A DNA stretch of 64,000 nucleotides from an uncultured Eubacteriales bacterium (GCA_900318615.1 ONLK01000002.1:30816-94815), one strand, 5' to 3'; counted from the stretch's first letter, positions 1 through 8,883 are shown. Numbers and translations are program-made. Notes: generated by a model not told the origin, from the letters alone.

Positions 1-1
1 C

Positions 2-751
2 AAGGCCCTGAAGGATTACGGGTACCGTCCCGGAAAAGGCCTGTATTGCGACATGAATGCCATCCGGCGCGATGAGGAACTGGATAATCTTCATTCCGTC
101 TACGTGGATCAGTGGGACTGGGAAAAAGTAATCACGGAAGACGACCGTAATATCGAATACCTCGAAGCTACCGTCCGTTCCATTGTTTCCGCGGTATGCG
201 CTGCCGAGCTGGCCGTCCATGCGACCTACCCCGCCCTGAACAAACTCCCGCTTCACTCTCCGAAGGTAACCTTCATCACCACACAGGAACTGGAGGATCT
301 TTATCCGGATCTTGACAGCAAAGGCCGGGAAAATGCCTTCGTAGAAAAATACGGCACTACGTTCCTTATGCAGATCGGCCGCAGGCTGCGAAGCGGCAAG
401 CCGCACGACGGCCGGGCGCCGGACTACGATGACTGGGATCTGAACGGAGATATCCTTTTCTGGAATGAAACCCTCTCCTGCAGCTATGAGCTTAGCAGCA
501 TGGGCATCCGCGTCACGCCCGAAGTACTGGATCGCCAGCTGCATGAAGCCGGCTGTGATGACCGCCGCACGCTTCCGTTCCACAAAGCCCTGCTTGCCGG
601 GGAACTTCCGTTAAGCATCGGCGGCGGTATCGGTCAGAGCCGTCTGTGCATGCTGATCCTCGGAAGTGCTCACATCGGTGAAGTGCAGTCCAGTGTGTGG
701 GATGAGAATACACTTCGCGAATGTGCGCGTGCCGGCATCCGGCTTCTGTAA
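2..751 (+). CDS. asnA: Aspartate--ammonia ligase (asparagine synthetase A), 3' part
   Basis: AsnA makes asparagine from aspartate, ammonia and ATP in the cytoplasm. The reading frame is open from base 2, so the gene enters from the left with its N-terminus missing. About 249 residues remain of a family that is usually about 330-340 long. The segment MNAIRRDE...DNLHSVYVDQWDWE and the C-terminal GGGIGQSRLCM are typical AsnA (class II tRNA-synthetase-like fold) signatures. The ATG at 53 is internal, because the frame upstream already encodes conserved sequence (ALKDYGYRPGKGLY). A terminator hairpin follows 44 bases after the stop and overlaps the end of the convergent DUF362 gene. Confidence 0.95.
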   Translation, partial: KALKDYGYRPGKGLYCDMNAIRRDEELDNLHSVYVDQWDWEKVITEDDRNIEYLEATVRSIVSAVCAAELAVHATYPALNKLPLHSPKVTFITTQELEDLYPDLDSKGRENAFVEKYGTTFLMQIGRRLRSGKPHDGRAPDYDDWDLNGDILFWNETLSCSYELSSMGIRVTPEVLDRQLHEAGCDDRRTLPFHKALLAGELPLSIGGGIGQSRLCMLILGSAHIGEVQSSVWDENTLRECARAGIRLL

Positions 752-794
752 TGCCGCAGGAAGCATATCTAAAAAAACAGAAAGCAGCCTGAAA

Positions 795-829
795 AACGGA
801 GAGCAGTTTTACTGTTCTCCGTTCTTTTT
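795..829 (+). terminator. Intrinsic terminator of asnA, probably bidirectional
   Basis: AACGGAGAGCAG pairs with CTGTTCTCCGTT (one G-U) around a five-base loop and is followed by CTTTTT. On the other strand the hairpin is followed by TTTTTC, so it can also end the DUF362 transcript. The last codons of DUF362 (stop at 809-811) form part of this hairpin. Confidence 0.85.
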
Positions 830-2029
830 ATCTCCCATGGTGTTTATTCCGGATATCAGAAGACCGATGGGATTGTGCCATACAACCATAGCCCCTTCCG
901 GGCAGAACTCCTGACAGCAGAAGCAGCGGATGCATTTTGTCCGGTCAATCCCGGGCTTCTTCTTTATCATCGTAATGGCTTTTGCCGGGCAGATGGATGC
1001 GCAGCGTCCGCAGCCGATGCATCTGGTTTTGACCGGCATGGGTTTGGAAGCCATTACCCAGCGGGCTGCTTTGGAAAACATCTTTCCCTTCAGCCCTGAA
1101 GTGCCGAAGGTGACGCTGACGCGGCGGGTAACCAGCTTAAAATCTTTCTTGCGGAACGGATCCAGGCTGCCGAACAGCGTAATCTGATCCAGGCTTTCTG
1201 CTCCCAGCCCTCTGTGGCAGGCTGCCACGATCGTCGGGACATCCGGATTTTTCAGCCCGATCAGATTAGCGCAGACCATATCCAGATTAAAGGGAGACCG
1301 GCTGGCCAGCACCACGCCCATGTGTCTCGCTGTTCCGGCGGTCGGCCCGTTGCCCTCCATGGCAATAATTCCGTCCACAAAATGAAACACCGGCTTAAAA
1401 TAAAGATTCAGGTCCACCAGCATGTTGGCAAAAGCCATGGTATCCGGAAAACGCATATGGTATTCCGGTTTTACGGTCCCCGGAATGGTTCCAAACAGAT
1501 TCTTCACACTGCAGGACATCGCCATCATGCCGTGGGTCTTCAGCTTTGCGAAGTTGATGATGGCATCCGCCTGGTCCAGCCAGGAAGTATACTGAAAGGT
1601 TTTGATGGAGCAGGCCTCATTAAATACGGCCTTCCGTATGGAAAAGTCATCATTCAGCGTAACCCCCGGTATCAGAGCTTCCTGCATATGACAGCCGCGG
1701 TAGATTGCGTTCACATAAGCCGATGTGTACAGCCCGCCCGGACTGTCTCCGATCACCACCCTGGCTCCACGCTGCGTAAGACGGGTGCACAGTGCGCGAA
1801 GCAGTGCCGGAGAGGTGGTAACTCCCTTCTCCGGCGACGCCGAGGCAACCATATTGGCCTTGACCGCAATTTTCATTCCGGGCTTCACCCAGTCAAGGCC
1901 GCCCATATTCCGGATACACTCATCGATGGCACGCAGTGTACACTGTTCTGACTCATCCGGGCATGCGGCCACGATCACCGGCTCTGTTTTCAATTCTTCC
2001 CGGCTTAAAGCTCCGGCAGCATTTCTCAT
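809..2029 (-). CDS. DUF362 domain protein with two C-terminal 4Fe-4S clusters
   Basis: This 406-residue protein has an N-terminal DUF362 domain (about residues 15-300; GDSPGG and KLKTHG motifs) and a ferredoxin domain near residues 330-395. The ferredoxin part has two CxxCxxCxxxCP sets, CIGCGRCASICP and CIRCFCCQEFCP. It is probably a cytoplasmic iron-sulfur protein in electron transfer; the substrate of DUF362 proteins is not established. I chose ATG 2029 because AGAGGA lies 9 bases upstream. A GTG at 2062 in the same frame is far from any good ribosome site. It lies 83 bases downstream of the M3 peptidase gene and may be cotranscribed with it. Family assignment is firm, function is not. Confidence 0.85.
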   Translation of the reverse strand: MRNAAGALSREELKTEPVIVAACPDESEQCTLRAIDECIRNMGGLDWVKPGMKIAVKANMVASASPEKGVTTSPALLRALCTRLTQRGARVVIGDSPGGLYTSAYVNAIYRGCHMQEALIPGVTLNDDFSIRKAVFNEACSIKTFQYTSWLDQADAIINFAKLKTHGMMAMSCSVKNLFGTIPGTVKPEYHMRFPDTMAFANMLVDLNLYFKPVFHFVDGIIAMEGNGPTAGTARHMGVVLASRSPFNLDMVCANLIGLKNPDVPTIVAACHRGLGAESLDQITLFGSLDPFRKKDFKLVTRRVSVTFGTSGLKGKMFSKAARWVMASKPMPVKTRCIGCGRCASICPAKAITMIKKKPGIDRTKCIRCFCCQEFCPEGAMVVWHNPIGLLISGINTMGDKKNGEQ

Positions 2030-2112
2030 AGGTTCTATCCTCTCATGTCCGGCTGTCCTCACGAAGAGACGCTTTATCCTCCGTAAAACGGCATTCCGGC
2101 CGGATCTGGCTT

Positions 2113-3792
2113 TTAATCCATGTGCATCGTTTTCCCAAGCTGCGACACCACGTATTTCAGGCAGCCGTCTTCAAATGGATTGTTCAGGCCGACCTGCTTC
2201 ATCAGTCCGTTGAAAAAGTCGGAAGCCGACAGTCTGCAAAGTTTCAGGTAACTGTTCCAGGCTTCGCGGTAGTCTTTATCCATCCATGCCTTATACTGCA
2301 GGGCATTTGTCTGAGCAATGCAGTAGTCAATATAATAGAGCGGGCAGTCATAAATATGATGCTGCCGCTGCCAGAAAGCCCCCTGCCCGTACAATTCATT
2401 GCCGGTATAGTCCAGATGCGGCTTGTACTGTTTTTCAAGATCCCTCCACGCTTCATCTCTTGCTTTCGGAGACAAACCCGGATCCGAATACACAATATCC
2501 TGGAATTCATCGACCATGGTTCCGTAAGGAATGAACATGACCGAATCCTCAAAGTGCATGTCACGGTAATCCTGTGCTCTTTCACGGAAGAACAGTTCCA
2601 TCCACGGTTCAGTAAAGAATTCCATGGACATGGAGTGGGTTTCAGCGGTTTCCATCGTAATATCCGCATGCTCGCGAATCGGATCCTGCGCGGCCAGATA
2701 CCCCTGGAACGCATGCCCGCATTCATGGGTGATAACATTGACATCTCCCTCGGTGCCGTTAAAATTTGCGAAAATAAACGGTGCCTTATAGTCCGGAAGA
2801 TAGGTCATGTAACCGCCTGTTTTCTTTGTTTTTCTTCCGATGACGTCAAAAAGTTCATTGTCACACATGAAATTCATAAACTCAGCCGTTTCGGATGAAA
2901 GTTCATTATACATCCGTCTGCCGTTTTTCAGAATTTCCTCCGGCGTTCCGCAGGGCTTCGGATTTCCCTGCGTAAAGTAAACACCTTCGTCGATATAGCG
3001 AAGTTTGTCCAGTCCCAGCCGCTGCCTCCTTCTGTCATGCAGCCGCTCGGCAAATGGTACCACATCCCGTTTCACCTGCGCACGGAAATCAGCAATATCG
3101 CTTCTGGTATAGCAGTTGCGGTACATTCTTGCGTAGCCGAGCGGAAGATAATTTTCATATCCCATCGCCTGCCCCTGCTTTGTGCGGTTTCTCACCAGCC
3201 GGTCATAAATGTCGTCCATCTGCTCCTTGTTTTCCGCGAAGAATGCCGAATACAGCTTCCATGCCCGTTCGCGCACACGGCGTTCCGGGCTGTGCAGGTA
3301 CGGAGTCATCAGGGAAAGATTCAGGGTCTGTCCCTCCCAGGGAATCTTTGCCGTTGCAAGCAGCTTGTTGTACTCATTCTGCAGTGCGTTTTCCTCCGCC
3401 ATCAGATCAAGGATCTTTTCATCGACGGATTTTGCAGACAGTTCCATGTTCTTAAAGGCGACCGGCCCTATTTTTTCTTCCAGGTACGGGCGGAATTTCG
3501 AGTTATAAACCTTTTTCCCGTAGGAAACCCGCAGGTTCTGAAGCACCGGACCGATTTTGTCATAGTGCTGCTGCTCCTTTTCGTAAAATTCATCGGTCAT
3601 GTCAATGTCATGTCGGATTTCAGCGATTGTCGCCTGTGTGGCGGCTTCGTCCGTAATTCTGTAATAGCGCTGGTGTACCGCAAACTGTTCTTCTCCGCTT
3701 CCGGCTTTGTCAAAATCACCTTCCAGTGAAGCAAAATCAGCTTTCACTTTGTCCAGGTCAACCCGCTGATAGGGCATATCCTTAAATTTCAT
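2113..3792 (-). CDS. M3 family oligoendopeptidase (PepF-like)
   Basis: A zinc metallopeptidase of the M3B (oligoendopeptidase F) family that cleaves short peptides in the cytoplasm. The 559-residue length fits the family. The zinc motif HECGH (in VITHECGHAFQGY) is intact and the downstream ETAETHSMSMEF supplies the third ligand. ATG 3792 (MKFKDMPY) is preferred over ATG 3822 because AGGAAAGGAAG precedes it at normal distance. No signal peptide is visible. The DUF362 gene follows on the same strand. Confidence 0.9.
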   Translation of the reverse strand: MKFKDMPYQRVDLDKVKADFASLEGDFDKAGSGEEQFAVHQRYYRITDEAATQATIAEIRHDIDMTDEFYEKEQQHYDKIGPVLQNLRVSYGKKVYNSKFRPYLEEKIGPVAFKNMELSAKSVDEKILDLMAEENALQNEYNKLLATAKIPWEGQTLNLSLMTPYLHSPERRVRERAWKLYSAFFAENKEQMDDIYDRLVRNRTKQGQAMGYENYLPLGYARMYRNCYTRSDIADFRAQVKRDVVPFAERLHDRRRQRLGLDKLRYIDEGVYFTQGNPKPCGTPEEILKNGRRMYNELSSETAEFMNFMCDNELFDVIGRKTKKTGGYMTYLPDYKAPFIFANFNGTEGDVNVITHECGHAFQGYLAAQDPIREHADITMETAETHSMSMEFFTEPWMELFFRERAQDYRDMHFEDSVMFIPYGTMVDEFQDIVYSDPGLSPKARDEAWRDLEKQYKPHLDYTGNELYGQGAFWQRQHHIYDCPLYYIDYCIAQTNALQYKAWMDKDYREAWNSYLKLCRLSASDFFNGLMKQVGLNNPFEDGCLKYVVSQLGKTMHMD

Positions 3793-3869
3793 CTGTCTGC
3801 TTCCTTTCCTTACTTTCATCAATCGTTCAAAATTTTTCTCCCGGTCTGTTTATTCTATCACAGATCGTT

Positions 3870-3914
3870 TAAAAAGACCGCTGCTTTCCGCATTTCTGCG
3901 AAAACAGCGGTCTT
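3870..3914 (-). terminator. Intrinsic terminator of the Tat flavoprotein reductase gene
   Basis: A ten-base stem, AAGACCGCTG (3874-3883) with CAGCGGTCTT (3905-3914), is followed on the minus strand by a U-rich tract. It lies 50 bases past the stop of the reductase gene. Confidence 0.85.
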
Positions 3915-3966
3915 AAGGCTCCACTCCCGTGTGAAGCCTTTATTTAATCTCTGAATATGGAGTCCG

Positions 3967-6075
3967 TTACTCTGTAGCTCCTTCGGTAGCCGCCTCAGCG
4001 CTTCCCTCCGTGCTTTCGCCTCCCAGAGACATTTCCTCTTCAGCGGTGTCAATACCTGCCATCTGCTTTACAGCCTTGATAGCAAACGTCAGCGTACGTC
4101 CGCAGGCAACACCCGGCATCAGGCACGGATAGTTGTTTGCGAAGAAAGAGCCGGACATATCGCCGGTGACATAAAGGCCTTCAATCGGATTGCGGTCTGC
4201 ATCCAGCGCCTGCGTCTTTTCGTTGATGGCAATGCCCTGCTCGGTGGTCAGAAGGGATGCGCCGAGCCAGCAGCCATAGAACGGAGCCTTGCGGATCGCG
4301 GACAGACGCTGCTGCATCTTTCCGAAATCTTCATCATCCTGTTTATCGTAAAGCTCATTGTAGCGCTCTACGGTTTTCAGGAATCTTTCCTTGTCCTCGC
4401 CCTCGAATCCAAGCTGGTCCGCCAGATCCTCAATGGTATCCGCAACCTTGACCAGTCCGTCACCTTCCGGTCCGTGATCCTGAAGCTGCTGATCAACATA
4501 GCCCGGGATATTTCTGGACTGTGCAGAGCAGCCGATGGTATGGAAGCGCTTGATATCGTCCATGTAGTTGGAGTCCATGATCTGGCAGTATACATGTCCG
4601 GGCTGGTTGGCTGCTGCGTAGACAATGTCGTTGTACGGTGAAGACTCATTGGCAAATCTCTGGCCGTGACGGTTTACCTTCAGGAACGGCTGCGTTCCCG
4701 GATTGTACTGACGTACGGTGCCCGGAAACGCCTTGCCGCCGAAGGATGCTTCGTTATCTACATAGCCGGAGTCAACACCCGGGGCTACCAGTCCGCGGTC
4801 GAACAGCATCGGAGCTGCTTCCTTGTCCAGAGATGCACCTGCCCATACAGCTGCGCGGATTCCATAGCCCTGATCACTCGGGCTGTAGGAGCAGGCTGTG
4901 GTAACAGACGTTCCAAGCGGATCGAGCTGCTCCATCATGTACGGATTTCCCGGATAACCGCCGCAGGCAAGCAGGACACCCTGTGCCGCATTGATACGGA
5001 TGATCTCGCCGGAAGCTTTCTTTGCGATGATTCCGGTAACACGCCCTTCCTCATTCTTCTCGAGTTTTACCAGACTGGTATTAAAGTCAATGCTGTATCC
5101 CAGTTTTTCAATGTAATCCTGGAATACCTCGTTGCGGGCCATATCCTTTTCTCTTTCGGATGTGATATAGGTATGTTCCTGCTCCGAGAAATAATACTTT
5201 GTATTTTCATCGGTATCCGGCCATTTCGCCTCGTCGCCCGATGTAAACTCGCATGTGAAATTATAGGGATCGTTCTCGCAGATGCCGGCTACGAAATCAT
5301 ACATAGCCGCCGATTCGTTAATCCAGGTTTTTACAACACGCTGATTGCATTTTCCGGATGCATAGCGGCTGATTTCAGACAGAAGCAGCTTACGGTTGGA
5401 CGGTGCACTTCCTGCCTTCTTTGCCGCGGCACTGTCGATGGCTCCGAACCAGTGGCGTGTATCCTGAACGACCGGATTCTGCTCGATAATGCGGAATTTG
5501 AGTCCCTTGGACGCGGCATAGGCGGCTGCGCACATACCGCCGTTTCCGGCTCCGACGATCACAATGTCGGTATCCCAGGTGTCGGTAATGTCCGCATCGG
5601 TAATCTGCGGTTCCTGGCCCAGCCAGTCGTCATCCGACCCGGTATCCGCCGTAACGGTAGTCATGGCTGCCTGCCCCTTTGCCTGTGCAATACAGTTTTC
5701 AGCCGCCTGCATCACAGCCGTTGAGGTAATGGTAGCTCCCGAAACAGCCTCGATATCGCTGTTCTGCGCATTCAGAAGCGCTGCCTTCAGATCATCCGCC
5801 GCCGCCTGACCTATGCTCGGAGTCTCGCCGGAAACATCCAGCACCACATCCGTAATTTTATCGGCATCAAATGTCATGGTAACCGTAACCGTACCGATTC
5901 CCTGCGCCGTTGCCGTGTAGGTTCCCGGAATATACTGACCGGATCCGCTTCCCTCCGTCGTGCCTTCCGTTGTCGATTCGGCAAATACCTGTCCGCCCAA
6001 AATTCCAGCGGCAGCCGCTGCAGCTGAGCCAGCCAGCGCACCCTTCAAAAATTTTCTTCTACTGATTTCTTTCAT
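3967..6075 (-). CDS. Tat-exported flavoprotein reductase (FMN-binding plus fumarate-reductase-like FAD domain)
   Basis: A 702-residue extracytoplasmic flavoenzyme. The N-terminus SRRKFLKG followed by an Ala-rich hydrophobic stretch is a twin-arginine signal. Residues of about 45-135 form an FMN-binding domain whose SGATITS motif is the usual site of covalent FMN attachment to Thr. From about residue 165 a FAD-binding 2 domain begins with IVIVGAGNGGMCAAAYAA and continues to a C-terminal GACGR-like FAD site. This is the family of fumarate, urocanate and other extracellular reductases that take electrons through a membrane flavin relay. The acceptor cannot be read from sequence. The C-terminal tail is Ser/Glu/Thr-rich. 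ATG 6075 has AAGGAGAGG upstream; the in-frame ATG at 6102 does not. Confidence 0.9.
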   Translation of the reverse strand: MKEISRRKFLKGALAGSAAAAAAGILGGQVFAESTTEGTTEGSGSGQYIPGTYTATAQGIGTVTVTMTFDADKITDVVLDVSGETPSIGQAAADDLKAALLNAQNSDIEAVSGATITSTAVMQAAENCIAQAKGQAAMTTVTADTGSDDDWLGQEPQITDADITDTWDTDIVIVGAGNGGMCAAAYAASKGLKFRIIEQNPVVQDTRHWFGAIDSAAAKKAGSAPSNRKLLLSEISRYASGKCNQRVVKTWINESAAMYDFVAGICENDPYNFTCEFTSGDEAKWPDTDENTKYYFSEQEHTYITSEREKDMARNEVFQDYIEKLGYSIDFNTSLVKLEKNEEGRVTGIIAKKASGEIIRINAAQGVLLACGGYPGNPYMMEQLDPLGTSVTTACSYSPSDQGYGIRAAVWAGASLDKEAAPMLFDRGLVAPGVDSGYVDNEASFGGKAFPGTVRQYNPGTQPFLKVNRHGQRFANESSPYNDIVYAAANQPGHVYCQIMDSNYMDDIKRFHTIGCSAQSRNIPGYVDQQLQDHGPEGDGLVKVADTIEDLADQLGFEGEDKERFLKTVERYNELYDKQDDEDFGKMQQRLSAIRKAPFYGCWLGASLLTTEQGIAINEKTQALDADRNPIEGLYVTGDMSGSFFANNYPCLMPGVACGRTLTFAIKAVKQMAGIDTAEEEMSLGGESTEGSAEAATEGATE

Positions 6076-6123
6076 GCATGCCTCTCCTTCATATTCATCC
6101 AAAGACGAAAAATTTGCATGAAT

Positions 6124-6132
6124 ATTATAGCA
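6124..6132 (-). promoter_or_regulatory. Extended -10 promoter of the flavoprotein reductase
   Basis: The minus strand reads TGCTATAAT, a perfect TATAAT with the TGn extension, about 50 bases before the start codon. No good -35 box is visible, as is usual for extended -10 promoters. Confidence 0.6.
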
Positions 6133-6223
6133 TATATTGTATCTGCCGCGCTACATACATTAAAAAAACAGGAAACATAAGACCGGATACGGTAACCATT
6201 TCTTTTCTGTTTTTTCTTATGTC

Positions 6224-6252
6224 TTGACATTCACGGTTAAAGGATAGAAAAT
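6224..6252 (+). promoter_or_regulatory. Candidate promoter of the HPr-like gene
   Basis: A consensus TTGACA (6224-6229) lies 17 bases before GAAAAT (6247-6252), which is a weak -10. The start codon at 6280 follows closely, giving a short leader carrying AAAGGAGG. Confidence 0.5.
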
Positions 6253-6279
6253 AAAAATAATTTGAAAGGAGGCCTTCGA

Positions 6280-6522
6280 ATGTATACCAGGTCCGTGACT
6301 ATCCGTAAAGTTAGTCAGTCTTATGATATTCCTGAGCTTGTACAGCTTGCATGCAGCTTCAAAAGCGTACTGAAGATCAGAAACAACGAAGGTGAGTTTA
6401 ATGCCAAAAGCATTATGGGTATGATGTCCCTTGACCCCACGGACGGTCCTCTCTGCATCACCGGCAGCGGGGAGGATGAAAAGGATGCGGTTGACTCCAT
6501 TGCCGCTTTTCTGACCCGATAA
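6280..6522 (+). CDS. HPr-like phosphocarrier domain protein lacking the active-site histidine
   Basis: This 80-residue protein has the HPr fold signature in its second half: AKSIMGMMSL, which contains the regulatory-serine position (Ser44 here, Ser46 in HPr), and GSGEDEKDAV near the end. In the phosphorylation loop HPr has GxHxRP; here residues 13-18 are QSYDIP, so His15 is replaced by Tyr and Arg17 by Ile. It therefore cannot accept phosphate from enzyme I at the usual site. Crh of Bacillus is a known HPr relative without His15 that acts through its serine, so a regulatory role is an inference. AAAGGAGG precedes ATG 6280; the TTG at 6262 overlaps that ribosome site and is not the start. Confidence 0.8.
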   Translation: MYTRSVTIRKVSQSYDIPELVQLACSFKSVLKIRNNEGEFNAKSIMGMMSLDPTDGPLCITGSGEDEKDAVDSIAAFLTR

Positions 6523-6564
6523 TTGATCGATGAATTCCTTTTCCATCTGACAGACATGCAAACA

Positions 6565-6609
6565 GGGCGGCTGTTTTTCTGTTCTTCCCGGAACGAAACA
6601 GCCGCCTTT
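6565..6609 (+). terminator. Hairpin after the HPr-like gene
   Basis: GGCGGCTGTTT (6566-6576) pairs with AAACAGCCGCC (596-606 of the same kilobase), with an inner GTTC/GAAC helix, followed by only TTT. A probable weak terminator between the HPr-like and thioredoxin-reductase-like genes. Confidence 0.55.
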
Positions 6610-6673
6610 CACGTATCACCGGCGAACAATTGTGAATAATTGTGAAATGTAAATCCAAGAAGGAGGTTCTGAA

Positions 6674-7534
6674 ATGCCGCGCTATGATCTTATTATTATC
6701 GGCAGCGGGCCGGCCGGGCTTTCCGCCGCCTTGACAGCCAAAAACAGAAATCTTGATTTTTTACTTTTCGGGAGCAGACACATCAGTGAAAAAGTTCAGA
6801 AAGCTCACCTGATTACCAATTACCTCGGTCTTCCGGAAATATCCGGTGCCAGGCTGGCGGATACTTTCCTGAAACAGATCGATCAGGAGGAAATTCCTAT
6901 TCGTGAGGACCGCATTGCCGCCGTTTACAGTATGGGCGATTATTTCACTGTGCAGGCAGGCAGCGAGTATCTGGAAGCTTCCGCTGTTATCCTGGCGGCC
7001 GGAGTCAGCCAGGCAAAATCCTATCCGGGAGAGGCAGGACTTCTGGGGCAGGGGGTAAGCTACTGTGCTACCTGTGATGCCGCCTTTTTCCGCGGCAAAC
7101 CTGTCGCTGTCATCGGCGGCAGCCCAAAGGAGGAAGGTGAAGCCTCTTTCCTGGCTGATGTAGCCTCCAGTGTCACGTACTTTCCTCTCTACCGGGAGGA
7201 TACCTCCCTTCCGGACTCTGTCCATGTGATTCGTGAAAAAGTCATCGATGTAACGAAAGAAGGTAAGCTTGTCCAGGTGGTCACCGAACAGAATACCTAT
7301 CCGTTCGACGGCGTATTCATTCTCCGCGCCAGCATTGCGCCGGATCAGCTGGTGCCGGGCATCCGCACAGAAAACGGCCGTGTGGTCGTAAACCGCAATA
7401 TGCAGACCAATCTTCCCGGCCTTTTTGCCGCCGGGGATATCACCGGAACTCCCTATCAGTATATGAAAGCCGCCGGTGAAGGGAACGTAGCCGCCATCCG
7501 CGCCGCCGGGTACATTCTGGAAAAGAAAAAATAA
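6674..7534 (+). CDS. Thioredoxin-reductase-like FAD disulfide oxidoreductase without NADPH motifs
   Basis: A 286-residue flavoprotein of the low-molecular-weight thioredoxin reductase type. The FAD site GSGPAGLSAAL (residues 10-20), the redox pair CATC (131-134) and the C-terminal FAD motif GLFAAGDITG are intact. The pyridine-nucleotide site is not: the usual GGGxxAxEEA reads GGSPKEEGEA at 148-157, and the HRR that binds the NADPH phosphate is replaced by FPL. Ferredoxin-dependent flavin thioredoxin reductases of clostridia are known to lack these motifs, so ferredoxin as electron donor is a reasonable inference. AAGAAGGAGG lies just upstream of ATG 6674. Confidence 0.85.
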   Translation: MPRYDLIIIGSGPAGLSAALTAKNRNLDFLLFGSRHISEKVQKAHLITNYLGLPEISGARLADTFLKQIDQEEIPIREDRIAAVYSMGDYFTVQAGSEYLEASAVILAAGVSQAKSYPGEAGLLGQGVSYCATCDAAFFRGKPVAVIGGSPKEEGEASFLADVASSVTYFPLYREDTSLPDSVHVIREKVIDVTKEGKLVQVVTEQNTYPFDGVFILRASIAPDQLVPGIRTENGRVVVNRNMQTNLPGLFAAGDITGTPYQYMKAAGEGNVAAIRAAGYILEKKK

Positions 7535-7567
7535 CAACTGCACCTAAAAAAGCATGTCTATCTGTAT

Positions 7568-7604
7568 TAAAAAGCCGCCGGCCCTTTCATGCCGGCGGCT
7601 TCTT
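7568..7604. terminator. Bidirectional intrinsic terminator
   Basis: AAGCCGCCGGC (7572-7582) pairs with GCCGGCGGCTT (7591-7601), with A-rich sequence on the left and T-rich on the right. It sits between two convergent genes and can serve both. Confidence 0.85.
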
Positions 7605-7686
7605 TACTCATTTCTTCTTACTCATTTCCTCGGGCGCCTGCTTCCGGCAATTCTCAGGATTACGGGGCATCCCCGGAAAACTGCTT

Positions 7687-8883
7687 TTATCCTTCACTGA
7701 AAAAGTTTTCTGTGTCTATCTTCTGGTATCCTCCGAAGCTGGCCGGACAGGCAAAGATTTCATCCGCCAGTTCCTGTCCGAGGAAAGCCTTTGTAATTTC
7801 ATTTGTCTTATCGGCCATGTCAATATCTTCAAATCGATCCGGATATACGGTCTTGCCGATAAACCAGGTATTGGCGAGTGCTGTCTCAAAGTTGGTGTAA
7901 TAGGCATTGTAAGCCATCTGAAGATATACCTCTCCGTCCTGCCATGCCTTGCAGGTGTCAAACATGGTCCTGTCTTCCTGATACAGCGGCCTGATGTTTT
8001 TAACAGCCGCCGCGTCCATGATCATGATGTCCATATCCGCGCCAAGCGAAATAAATTTTTCCTCTTCAATCGGCTGGATTCCATCCGCATCCAGATCCGC
8101 AACCACATTGCGCACATTGGCTGCGGTGAACGGATAATAATTCTGCGCCGTCATCAGATGATTGGTGGTTCCCCAGTTTCCGAGCCCGCAGATATAAACT
8201 CCCGGCCGGCTGCCGGCTGCGATGTCCGCAGTGCGTTTCATGATATCTTCTTTTTCCGACTCAACGAAGGAAAGCAGCATTTCCGCCTTGTCTTCCCTTC
8301 CGAAAACAGTTCCCAGCATGGTCATGGAGGATGCAAAGGCATCATCGAAAACCGCCTTCGGTCCGACTCTGACAGTCAGCACCGGAACACCCAGCTGTTC
8401 CTGAAGTGCATCTTCCTTCTCACTGTCCTCATACTCAGATAGGACGATATCCGGGTCACAGGCAATGATTTTTTCTGCTTCCGCAGCCTGTGCATTCGGT
8501 CCGCCCACGCCGCAGGAAGGAAGCTTTGAAAAAACATCCTCATATGCAATCACGTACGGCCGGGCAACGCCGTCAAACATCTGAGGGCGATTCTCCAGCG
8601 CCGTGTTGTCAATGTCTTCTACCCCGCTCAGCAAAGAAACATCGCCAATATAAGAGTACATTCTCAATGCTCCGGCCCCGATGCAGACCACGTGCTGATA
8701 ACTGCCCGGTACAATTTCCACCTGGCGCCCGATCATGTCCGTAATCGTCACTTTTCGGCCATTCTCCGCTTCGCTCATCCTGTCCGCAGTTTCGCCAGCT
8801 TCCTGTGCGCCGGCGCTCAGCACGCCTCCTGCCAGTGCGGCGCTCATCAGTGTGATCAGAATTTTAATTCTGTTATTTTTCAT
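7687..8883 (-). CDS. ABC importer substrate-binding protein (iron-siderophore/cobalamin type)
   Basis: A 398-residue exported protein. It has an N-terminal signal peptide (about residues 1-26) ending in ASA-like sequence and no lipobox cysteine. The mature part resembles the class III binding proteins for ferric siderophores, haem or cobalamin: ITDMIGRQVEI near the N-terminus, then VVCIGAGALRM. It is the last gene of a four-gene operon; its start overlaps the ATPase stop as ATGA. The ligand cannot be decided from sequence. The missing lipobox is unusual for a Gram-positive binding protein. Confidence 0.85.
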   Translation of the reverse strand: MKNNRIKILITLMSAALAGGVLSAGAQEAGETADRMSEAENGRKVTITDMIGRQVEIVPGSYQHVVCIGAGALRMYSYIGDVSLLSGVEDIDNTALENRPQMFDGVARPYVIAYEDVFSKLPSCGVGGPNAQAAEAEKIIACDPDIVLSEYEDSEKEDALQEQLGVPVLTVRVGPKAVFDDAFASSMTMLGTVFGREDKAEMLLSFVESEKEDIMKRTADIAAGSRPGVYICGLGNWGTTNHLMTAQNYYPFTAANVRNVVADLDADGIQPIEEEKFISLGADMDIMIMDAAAVKNIRPLYQEDRTMFDTCKAWQDGEVYLQMAYNAYYTNFETALANTWFIGKTVYPDRFEDIDMADKTNEITKAFLGQELADEIFACPASFGGYQKIDTENFFSEG

